DNA of 64,000 nt, taken from Hordeum vulgare subsp. vulgare (taxonomy: Eukaryota > Streptophyta > Magnoliopsida > Poales > Poaceae). A program made the translations under genes and the position numbers. Under the pieces are notes generated by a model. That model worked only from the letters and a program-made list of their open reading frames with translations, ran no database searches and was not told the DNA's origin. The stretch spans positions 213,230,741 through 213,294,740 of the forward strand of contig NC_058518.1 in the NCBI RefSeq assembly GCF_904849725.1, written 5' to 3'. This document shows positions 45,820-55,258 of this stretch, one piece after another (within the stretch, counting starts at the first letter, position 1; the number at the start of each line of letters is the position of its first letter).

Positions 45820-47293
45820 TGTGTCATTGAACTGATGATCTTATCCAAGTATTTTCAGAAAAGTTCAAAGATGCATTGGCGAAGGATTGTGAGGAGAACC
45901 CCTTGATGCAAGGAAATGAATAGGATTGGCTAAGCTTCAATCTATAAGACTAAACATTTTATATTAGTGAGAAATCACATTTGAATCCATAGGAAAGCCA
46001 ATACTACTAAAAGGGGTGAGGTATCTATTATGAATTGGTTGCTCAAGTGCTTAGAGATAGCCACCAAAAATAGTCAGCCATTCTCCAACAAAAGTTTTGT
46101 GTCCAAAGAATAAACATCAAAATCAGTGCCACCAAGATTTTCCATTCCGCCCTACCAATTTTCTACCAGACAAAACCTTTGCCAAACCATAGAATCTCGC
46201 TACCACTAACATCTCCATTCAGTGCCACCGAAAACCAGTGACCAAGTTTCTGGTATGTTGTTTTCAAGAATCAGAAATTCTGAGTCTTGGAATCAGTCTC
46301 ATCAAGATTTGGAAACTGCCCTAGGTCACCATATCAGTACCTCCAAGATTCCTATATTGATCCCACCAAAAATTCTAAAGTTGCCGCATTTTGTGCAAAT
46401 CGGTGCCACCGGGTTTCACTTTGGTTTCACCAAGTTGGGCAATAATGTTGTAACGGTTGGATTCTGGGAGATGCCTATATGAGACCATCCACCACCTCTC
46501 ATTCGTAGAGGTAGCACTCACAACACACATACACTTGCCATATCCATTCTTCTAAGAAAGAGCCAACTACTCATGTGTTGAGATCAAGATATTCCAATCC
46601 ATCCATTTGAAACTTGATCTCTAGCCTCCCCAAGTTGCTTTCCACCCAATCAATCTCTTCTACCCATGACAAATCTTTGGGAGAGTGATTGAGTGTTGAG
46701 GAGACTATATTTTGAAGCACAAGAGCAAGGAGTTCATTATACTACCGCATCTACTACATTTTGGAGGGCGGTGCCTCCTAGATTGGTTAGGTATCACTAG
46801 GGAGACTCCTACTTTGTGTTGTGAAGGTGAACCAAGAAGTTTGTAAGGGCAAGGAGGTCGCTTACTTCGTGAAGATCTACCCCGAGTAAGGCTAGTCCTT
46901 CATGGACGTAAGCCATGATGGAATACACAAGGTTGCTTCTCCATGGACCCTCCATGGGTTGAGCCCTCCATGGATTTGTGTGGTCGTTACCCTCTGTGGG
47001 TTGAAGTCTTCATCAACGTGGACGTACGATAGCACCACCAATCGGAACCACGCCAAAAATTGTCGTGCCAACCTTTGCGTTTGATCTTCCTTTCTCTACC
47101 CTCTACTTACAAGTGCATGTCATTACTTTCCGTTGCTATACTATTAGACTTGCATGCATAGCTGTGCTTGACTTACAACAATTGTTAAAACTTGCCCACA
47201 AATAAAATTGGGAAAAGGCTAAGTTTTTATTTGGTCAAGTAGTCTAATCACCCCCCCCCCCCCCCCCCCGCTAGACATACTTCGGATCCTACA
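45820..47293 (+). repeat. 5' LTR of element P
   Basis: 1474 bp from TGTGTCATTGAACTG to CGGATCCTACA. TATATGA at 46476-46482 is a likely TATA box. A run of about 20 C residues at 47250-47269 lies just upstream of the LTR end. Repeated 'gtgccacc' words mark the U3. The start is set by the TG that follows the last G3-like sequence. The end is set by the primer site. Confidence 0.65.
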
Positions 47294-47308
47294 AGTGGTA
47301 TTAGAGCT
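47294..47308 (+). other. Primer-binding site of element P
   Basis: agtggtattagagct, right after the LTR end. It matches TGGTATCAGAGC with one change (C to T). Confidence 0.75.
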
Positions 47309-47349
47309 TTTGGTCTCCATTCCATTGGTTTCACAACCTAGGAGAGTAT

Positions 47350-49940
47350 TGTAACGACTAAGATGCGACACTTTCCTTATTTGGGGGCGAGGCCTCAAAT
47401 GGGGAAAGAGTCGCATCTAAACGTTTCGCAACCAGGATAAACATCTCATTACATAATATATGGAAGAGTAATAAGATTTGGCTTACCCTCGGCACAAGCT
47501 AAATTACAGAGTCACACATTCATACATTATTCAAATGGAAAACAGGGTCCGACTACGGACAAGATAAACGACAAAAGCTAATGCTATCCCGCCTTGCTAG
47601 GCCCACGATCATGACCAAGTGCCTCTAATCCTCGGGATACGTCACGTACAACGTGCCACTGTCCTCGTCGAACTACCACTTCAGCTGGGTATCCTCACGA
47701 ACATCTGCATCTGGGGTACCTATAACTGTGGGTGGTTGTAGTAAATTGTGAGCCACAAGGACTCAACAATCTCATGACCTTGGTATCGAGTCTAACTAAG
47801 TTAATAGGTGAGGTTGGGGTAAGTGTTTGAGTTTGCTGCAACCTAAGCATTTATGGTGGCTAACTTACGAAGAACGGGAAGATAAGTTATGGTGATCTAC
47901 GTAACTCGACCGAGATCTAAGTAACTCGACCGAGATCTAAGAATGATCACTAAGTGATCCTGAACACCTACTTGCCTCATTCATAACCCCACCATGTTCT
48001 CGGTTAGAGAAGGAACTCTGAAAGAAATAGTCACGGTTATGCACACAATTGACAGGTTTTAGTTAAGTTACTTTAAGTTATCTAGAACCGGATGTTAACA
48101 AAATATCCATGTTTGCCACTTAACTGCGGGCACGGCTTTCCGAAAGATTTAACCCTGCAGGTATGCTCCAACTAATCCATCACAAATTACCACTTGCCGC
48201 ATAGTAATCCCCGACTACGAAACTCGCGATCTCGTCGGATTCCTTAGAAAAAAACCTAAACTCTGAGAAGAACCCAAAGTCTCACTGGAATCCGAATGCG
48301 CAAGATATATCGCTAAGGTAAGACAAGTCCACCAAGACAACCCAACGAGGTGACGTCACCGATAAGACCCGCGTATCTCATTCACAGGACATGCCGGATA
48401 AGTGACACGTACGGTGGCCTGATGGAAATCACCCAAGTTTCCCTAGGTTGGCCCCACACATTGCTGTGGTTTGGACCAACACTCATGAGGAGCACGATCT
48501 CGGGGGGTTGATTAAGTTCCTCGGGGTAGCTATTCCCTATGATTTTTATTATTAAGTTGTTAGGAGATTAATACCAAAGTTGGGTCTTCCAGACAAGCCT
48601 TAACACTACACGATTTACCAAGGGGGTCCCTATAACAACCCTGAACGTGTTAGGAGCGGTCAATTATGGAATAAAACACCGGTAGCCGAATCTAAGGTGG
48701 CAACATCAGAAAAAATCACCCGGCAAAAGGCTAGGCCTTCCGCTATTAACCAAATAAATAGGTGTATTAATTAAATAGCATTTAAATAAGATGATATCAA
48801 GTTGCCATGTTATCACATGGACCAGCTGGCACCTGCAACTAGCAACGCTAATAAAATGGTTCAGCAAGCCTAACCTAGCCAAACAATATTTGCTAGGAGG
48901 GGAAGTGTTTGAGGTTTCATGGCAATAATTGATGGCCTATATATCATGTGGGAGGCAGCAAAGAAATAACGATGGAAAACGAATCACTAAGCATAACAAA
49001 GCGAGAAAAGGTGTCAAGGTCACGATCATCTTGCGTGTAATATCTTTAGAGTGGAATTGTTCCTGATCTTCCTGCACGAACTCACCGAACACCTCGAACT
49101 CGTTTCTAGACCGAGTAGCTACCCAAAAGAAACAATCATCCAATAAACACCAACAAGACATTATGCAACATTCAAAATGATGCTTGCATGCACATACTTC
49201 TAAATATACACGGAACAATCCTACTCAAGACCAAGTGCCACCTCATGACAAAATGACACTTTTGTAGAACTGCTCCGAAGTGAAATCCAGTGCCACCATT
49301 GGATTCCTCGGGTTTTTCTACCCCAAATCGATATATCATACTACTATATATGCATGCAGAAAACACTACAAAACTTAAAAGAAAAACTACACACGATCAA
49401 ATCTATTCATGTCAAGAACACGGGCCGAGATCAGCAGCCTCCGCACTCTCACATACATCTCCAACAGCTTCGCAACGCCCCCGCCCCCCCCCCCCCCCCC
49501 GGGAGAAATCCATCACCGCGGCGATCGAGATGGGAATGCTCATCCTCCTCTGGGTTGTTTGTTGATGACCGGCAGATTGTTTTATTTTTTATGGCCAGGT
49601 GCCGATGGAGCACAGGGAGGGTCGACGGGACGCAGGCCGCTGAGAAGGCGACAATGAGGGAGGAGGGACGTGCGTGCTGTTGCTATTTGACCGGAGAGCT
49701 GAGTCGGCGGCGGAGGCGTCCGCGCCGGCAGCCAGCAACACCAGCACCAGAGGCATCCGCATCAGCAGTCCTAGACCGAGGCGTCGGGGGCGTGCTTCTG
49801 CCCCGCTACAGAGCAGAAAATCGGAGGGTGGCAAGACCTGGTCGGTCAGCGTCAGGAGCGTATGCAGCCTATGCTCACCGCGGCGTCGCCATTGAATTCG
49901 CTGTAGTGCCTCCTCGGTGTCGAGGAGCGGGCTGCGCGGC
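47350..49940 (-). other. Solo LTR, left non-coding part
   Basis: No gene. It includes a 20-bp tandem duplication (gtaactcgaccgagatcta twice, about 47900-47940) and a C-run near 49482-49500. Frames in 49354-50064 come from GC-rich sequence and show no domain. Confidence 0.5.
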
Positions 49941-49945
49941 TGGTA

Positions 49946-50129
49946 CGGCCGGGCCGACCGAGTGGTGGAGTGAAGGGGCGACGGGGGCGGGGGCGGGGCG
50001 GAGCAATCTACGAGCGATGGGGCTGAGCGGCAGGTGCGGCCGGGCCGACCGAGTGGTGGAGTGAAGGGGCGGCGGGGGCGGGGGAGAGGGCGGAGCAATC
50101 TACGGGGTGATGGGGCTGAGCGGCGGGTG
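49946..50129. repeat. 91-bp tandem duplication, G-rich
   Basis: Two copies of a unit starting cggccgggccgaccgagtgg, at 49946 and 50037. Each contains G-runs (gggggcgggggcgggg) capable of G-quadruplex formation. It lies in the GC-rich block of the solo LTR, close to the Helitron insertion point at 50295/50296. Confidence 0.75.
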
Positions 50130-50295
50130 CAAGGAAGAGAAGGAGCGAGCGGTTAGCGAGAGGGAGAGAAGGAGAGAAGGGGCGGCGGGGACGTGCGGGA
50201 GAGGATTAACGTTTCGTAGGTACATGCGGGAGTGGATCAGGGTTTCGTAAGTGCGGTCACTTTCGTTTACGGAGATTTTGAACCATTAGATTGAA

Positions 50296-50323
50296 CTAGT
50301 ACATGGCACGTGCAACGCACGTG
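50296..50323 (-). other. Helitron 3' terminus: hairpin plus CTAG
   Basis: The minus strand shows CACGTGCGTTGCACGTG, then CCATGTA, then CTAG|T. In Helitrons the hairpin acts as the rolling-circle terminator (established knowledge of the superfamily). Confidence 0.8.
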
Positions 50324-50339
50324 TATGCCAGTCTATACT

Positions 50340-52383
50340 AATCAAACATAACATAATACAAAGAAAATTTTAATATCATATCAACCACAACAATGCTCAT
50401 CTAAAAATAATTATTTTGAAAAATTAATTTGTATAGTTCATAATTCAATTTTTTCACCTGTGAAAGCCAAATTCACTGAAATCATCATCATTCTACAAGC
50501 GATAAGCATGCACACAAGGATTATGATTTTTTTTGCTTCATTCTACACGTAGTTCGCTTCCTTCTCATAGGAAGTTGGAGCATACCACCATTGACCTACC
50601 CATGTAAACTGAATCTCATACCGTTGTGCTAGTTAGGTCTTTAAAATAGGTCTTTCCCGCTATAAACCGAGATGCAGTAGAGTGATATAGTCAAGCTGAT
50701 AGAAATATTAGTCTCAAAATCAGGAAGAAATATTAGTCAAGGTCATGATGCCACCGGCCAGTAACGTCAAGCTCCTCCCTGCTCTTATTAACCCAAATGA
50801 CAACTAAAAAAATAACAAACAATATAGTAGAATAAAGAGAAAATTGCTTGTCAAACAGATGATGACTTATTTCTCATCACATGGAATTACAGGATATTTG
50901 AGGCAATCAAATCTCTTTCTAGCTTATACGTACCATTTACTTTTTTGTGAAAATCCAAGACAATGTATAAAGTAGACACTTTAGCCTAATATTATATAGG
51001 AGAAACAGGAGACATGCATGTTTAGCCTAATGAAAGAGATATCCAGGTTTTGTTTGGGGGTTTGACGTAGAACCAAGCTGGAGTAGTACAGAGAAAAAAA
51101 AAAAACTTTAGCCTAATACTTCCTCCATTCCTAAATATAAGACCTTTTAGAGATTATACTATAAACTACATACGGATGTACATAGACATATTTTAGGGTA
51201 TAGATTCACCCATTTTGCTCCGTATGTAGTCTTCTAGTGAAATACCTAAAAGGTCTTATATTTTGGAACGGAGGGAGTATTATACAGGAGAAACATGAGA
51301 CACTTCATATAAACTGAAACATATTGTGATCATTTTATTTTGCTTCAGATGTCGATTCTCCATACTTCACCTCTCTCCAAATAGAACTCCAATTTTAAGC
51401 ATGATATCCCGTGAATTCATCATGCGAAAGTGTAACTTACAAATCTTTTAAGGCATGTGATAGGGCAGCATTCATACACTAAAAAAGAAATTAACTTATG
51501 TGTTCTAAGAGTTATATTGTTTGTCGATCTCTTTAAAACATTTTCATCGATGGAGCTCACTCCTGTTATATATCACTTAATAAGTAAAATAAGAAAATTA
51601 TTTTTTTATTACAAACACAGTGATAATAAAATATAAATGAGGCATCAAGACATCATACCTTCATGAGTCGGGCAATGGAGACCTAATGGTGAAAATACTC
51701 CATAAGCGACCTTGTTGTCCGAAACTCATCTAATATTTCTGACAAATTGTCAATCGTTGCTCAGCCCCGCGCCGCCGCCGTACAGCGACAACTTGCTGCC
51801 AACCACCGTCACCGCCACCTTGCGCTGGCTCTTCCTTGGCTGCTAGAAGTACTTCAGAGCATGTGCAAATCCATGAAACAAAACGTATCATCACCAACAA
51901 GATCAGATCATTAGGGGTAGAAAGAAACTACTGCAACTACTTACAACCAGCCAAACAGATGTGGTTACAAATGCAGGCAACCAAATAACAGGCCTTAATT
52001 GACCACTCATGCAATACATGCAACCAATCAAGACATGCAACTGTTGGTTTTGACATGGCATTTGCGAGACAAGTATGCAAAGGTGTCAAAAACTGATGCA
52101 GGCAACTGAAATGATATCCGTTCGGGGATCTGCAATGAAGATTGACTGCTGAATAGCACCATGAGTTCTAACAGAAGAGAAGGACCAGCCCATCGTGTCA
52201 AGTTCAGACGAAACAATCATAAAAATCACTAAATTCTACCACAGCTGATCGTTCTCCGGAAAAAACAGACCCCCGAATTGAAGTTCAAGTTAGCATGCAT
52301 GCAATGCAAGCAGCAGTTGACCCGTCGTCGGCGTCCACTGGTCCGGCGACGGCGACCGACTCCTCTGTACAGCCAGCCTCGGC
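50340..52383. other. Helitron interior, mostly non-coding
   Basis: AT-rich sequence with the Stowaway MITE at 51119-51277 and a small GC-rich island at about 51767-51850. On the minus strand the island reads SQRKVAVTVVGSKLSLYGGG and could be a second captured exon. I do not recognise it. The 52200-52383 part, directly after the NPH3 stop on the minus strand, may be that gene's 3' untranslated region. Confidence 0.45.
51119..51277. mobile_element. Stowaway MITE (Tc1/mariner type)
   Basis: A 159-bp element with inverted ends cttcctccattcctaaatat and its near reverse complement ending ggaacggagggag, flanked by TA on both sides (51117-51118 and 51278-51279). TA target duplication and CTCCCTCCGT-type ends define grass Stowaway MITEs. 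It is nested in the Helitron and is non-coding. Confidence 0.88.
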
Positions 52384-54331
52384 CTACGACACCGAGTAGC
52401 GCCGGTTCCTCGACGACGAGCCGCCGGACGACTTTGGGACCCCAGCGGCTTGCCCGACGACCGCGGGCTCTGCGAGCTCCCGGACGTGTCGGAGCTCTTG
52501 CACACCACCTCGCCCGGCCCCGGCGGCTTCCCGACCACCCACAGCCGGTCGAAGATCCGCCGCGACCGCGACGACAGCGACATCCTGCTGCTCTGGTTCG
52601 CGATGCTGGCGCTCCTCGCCAGCCGCCGCCCGTCGCTGACGACGTCCTCGGCGTGGCGGCGCTCCTCGCCCACCAGCTTCAGGCTCATGCTCCCGATCTG
52701 CTTCCTCAGGGCCGCCGACGGGGTCGGTGGCTCCGGCAGCGCCAGCGCCAGCGCGCGGTTCTTCCAGCAGTCGCCGCCGCCGTCGTTGTCGTCCAGTTCC
52801 AGGTGCGCGTTGACGTCGCCGGCGGCGGCCAGCAGGAGCGCCGCGCTCGCGCTCCCCGCCGCCGCCGCGCGCATCTGCTCGAAGAAGAGCACCTGCACAA
52901 CCACGCGCAGCGGGAGGCGGTCGTTCTGCGCCGCGTGGATGCTCGCCTCCTTGGACAGCTTCTTCACGTCCATCAGCTCGAGATCCTCCTCTTCTCCACC
53001 TTGGATAGATTCGGGTGCATCTGACGAGAAGAATCCACAGCATTTTTCATGTCAAGATCATCAAAAGTTGAAAACATACAGCGCGATTCTCTTGACACAA
53101 GAGAATCAACACCTTCGTGGCAAACAATCGTGCATGAGATCAGATGTAATGTACCTTGAGGAAGACATCAATGGCGGTGTACAGGGCATCGTGCGATGGC
53201 CTGGCCGACTCCGGCATGGAGGTCGACAGCCCGACGAAGCTCGAAACCGGCAGGTTCGGGTCGGCGGCGACCTCGGCCAAGTACCTATCGACGAGCTTGC
53301 ACAGCGCCGGCAAGGAAGGGCCGTCCGCCTCCACGTTCGTCTCGACTCGAACACATCCTCCCTGTAAATGCCGTCCACTCCGGCGCGCCGCGTGTACCGG
53401 CCGACCAGCGCCTCGACCAGGTCGACGTCGTAGGCAGTCTGCGCCGGCGGCTTGGCCGGTATCAGGAGATCGTTCACCGATGCATCGTGCAGCTGCAGGA
53501 CGATCCTGTCCAGGAGCTCCTCCCTCAGCAGCTCCCCTGCCCCGACCAGGACGGCGAGCTTCAGCAGGTTCAGGAGGAACTGGCACGAGCAGCCGCACGG
53601 CGACGACCCGTCGCCGTCGGACGGCATGAGCCATACGATGGTCTCGAGCACTTCCAAGGCGCAAGCATCGTCGTCATCTGCCGGGGTGTCGCCGCGCCGG
53701 CAACTCTCGGGGAGCCACCTCGCGGCGTAGGCCCTGAGAGCTTCCCCGACGACATCGGGAGGCAGCCTATCCCCCCTGGACTTGACCGCCACCATGACGC
53801 GCTTGTAGAGCTCCACGTCCAGCTCGCACAGGTCCTCCACCCACCAGTCCCGTGGCACCGCCGGCGACGACGACGAGCACCGGCGAGCCTCGACGATCTC
53901 ATCAGACGACGCCGCCTTCCGGTTGTACGTGTAGGACCAGACCACGCTCCCGGGGCTGGCCGTGGCCTTGGCGGCGATGGAGTCGACGCACCGCGCGACG
54001 AGCCTGAGCTCCTCGGACCACGGCAGCAGCGCGACGGTGCTCTGCAGCGCGATGATGGAGTCCTTCCAGCTCCGGAAGACGTCCGAGTTGAGGAACACCT
54101 CGATCTTGAACACGAGGTTGCTCTTGTCCACGTCCTCCGTCATGCCAAGGTGCTCGGCGGCGCACCTCGCGGCCACGACGTTGTACGGGTTGAGCGTGAC
54201 CACCATGCCGTAGCAGAACTTGGCGCAGATCTCGAAGGCCCTCGCGCAGCCGGGGAGGCCGTCGACGCGGACCTCGTCGGCGCCGCCCTGGCTCGCCTCT
54301 GCAGCAGGCTGCTCTTGGGAAGCAGAGGGAA
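52384..54331 (-). pseudogene. BTB/NPH3-family protein gene fragment, captured by a Helitron
   Basis: NPH3-family proteins are plant BTB adaptors of Cullin-3 ubiquitin ligases linked to phototropin and auxin signalling. Two exons are readable: 54331-53155, preceded by a splice acceptor (tttgtttccag), and 53020-52384. They are separated by a 134-bp GT-AG intron. Motifs: FPLLPKSSLLQR, RAFEICAKFCYGMVVTLNPY (end of the BTB region), LGMTEDV and SWKDSIIALQS (NPH3 domain), YDVDLVEALVGRYTRR, MHPNLSKVEKRR, LPLRVVVQVLFFEQMR, and a basic tail ending RNRRYSVS at the TAG at 52384-52386. The first exon, with the start of the BTB domain, is missing. Apparent frameshifts lie near 54290, 53345, 52982 and 52440. 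The remaining about 600 codons are close to family length. Which member was the donor is unknown. Confidence 0.85.
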
Positions 54332-55126
54332 CTGGAAACAAATCACACGCAATCAAAATTACAGCGGCCATTAGAACCAATCAAAATTACAGCAGCCATT
54401 AACCGATGGCTAAAGAACAAATTCAGGACGTAGCCATGATTGGTTGATCAGTGTCTGCTTCGAGCGGATGCAGCAAATGGCCGCTACGTGCAAATGTATG
54501 CATTCACCAACCATATGCGGGGAAACTTATTATGGAAACGGGAAGGCGATCTAGAGGGAGGAAACTCATGGAAAGATTCTGAGCGGCGGGCAGCGTGGAT
54601 CCAAACTACATGCGCCTCTCCTTCTTCTTGGTCGCCGCCTTCCCCTGGCCCCTCAGTACCCGCTTCCTGTTCCCCTCCACGCCGGGCGCTGCGGAAGGCA
54701 GGCTGGAGGAGGCGCCGAGTGTGCTAGGAGGGGAGGCGCGCTGGACGACGGCGGCGGAGACCAGGTCGATGGTGGCGAGCGGCTAGGGGGAGGAGGCGGC
54801 GGAGCACGGGTGGATGGTGGCGTGCGGCACAGGGGAGGAGGCGGCGGACCCGGCATGGATGGAGAGGACGGAGCCGACGGGGCACTCGCCCCAGCCGAGG
54901 TCCTGGATGTCGCGCAAATGGGAGCGGCGGGGGCAACGGCGGTTGCGCGAGGCGGGGGCGGGGTGGGAGTGGTTCTCGCCTTCACAGGCGTGGAGAGCGG
55001 GGTATCATTAGCGACGGGATTTGGTGGGTGTCGTTAACGATTTCGTTAATAGTGATTTTAACCATTGATAATTTGATTAGACAGCTGAGATGGTGAGTTG
55101 GATCTGCCTGCTTTTATTAGTACAGA
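54332..55126 (-). other. Helitron interior upstream of the NPH3 fragment
   Basis: Directly upstream of the acceptor is a short duplicated intron stretch (two copies of a block with gctgtaattttgattg, 54340-54400). At 54590-54990 there is a GC-rich block whose minus strand is Pro/Ser-rich (PPPPPLCRTPPSTRAPPPPP in part). It could be a captured first exon or 5' leader of another gene. No domain can be named and no BTB start is seen. Confidence 0.45.
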
Positions 55127-55258
55127 TTGATAATTTGATTAGACGGCTGAGATGGTGAATTGGATCTGCCCTCTCGTGCTTTTATTAGTACAGATAGAGA
55201 TGATAGATGGCTAATATGCATAGTTGGATTTTCCCTCTCGTGCTTTTATTAGTAGGGA
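55059..55258 (-). repeat. Three tandem copies of the Helitron 5' terminus
   Basis: On the minus strand, copies begin at 55258 (TCCCTACTAATAAAAGC), 55194 (TCTGTACTAATAAAAGC) and 55126 (TCTGTACTAATAAAAGC). Each is preceded by A and continues into a shared 'gatccaa..caccatctcag' segment. Spacings are 64 and 68 bp. Every copy has the A|TC junction of a real Helitron start. Confidence 0.8.

Larger units (their letters stand above)
50296..55258 (-). mobile_element. Non-autonomous Helitron carrying a captured NPH3-family gene fragment
   Basis: Read on the minus strand, it starts TCCCTACTAATAAAAGCACG at 55258 and ends CTAG at 50296. A 17-nt perfect hairpin lies 7 nt before the end (50307-50323, stem CACGTGC/GCACGTG, loop of three). 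The base before the 5' TC is A and the base after CTAG is T, the A|T target preference of Helitrons, and there is no target duplication. It is 4963 bp long. No Rep/helicase gene is present, so it is non-autonomous. The passengers are an NPH3-type gene fragment on the same strand, a Stowaway MITE and GC-rich pieces of unknown origin. Confidence 0.8.

Noticed and set aside
49354..50098. Overlapping GC-rich frames as an exon of a gene
   Set aside because: They span a poly-C run and a tandem duplication and have low-complexity translations. The segment is part of the solo LTR.
52290..54380. A resident, functional NPH3 gene as the only host gene of the window
   Set aside because: It lies wholly inside well-defined Helitron ends, lacks its first exon and needs four frame corrections.
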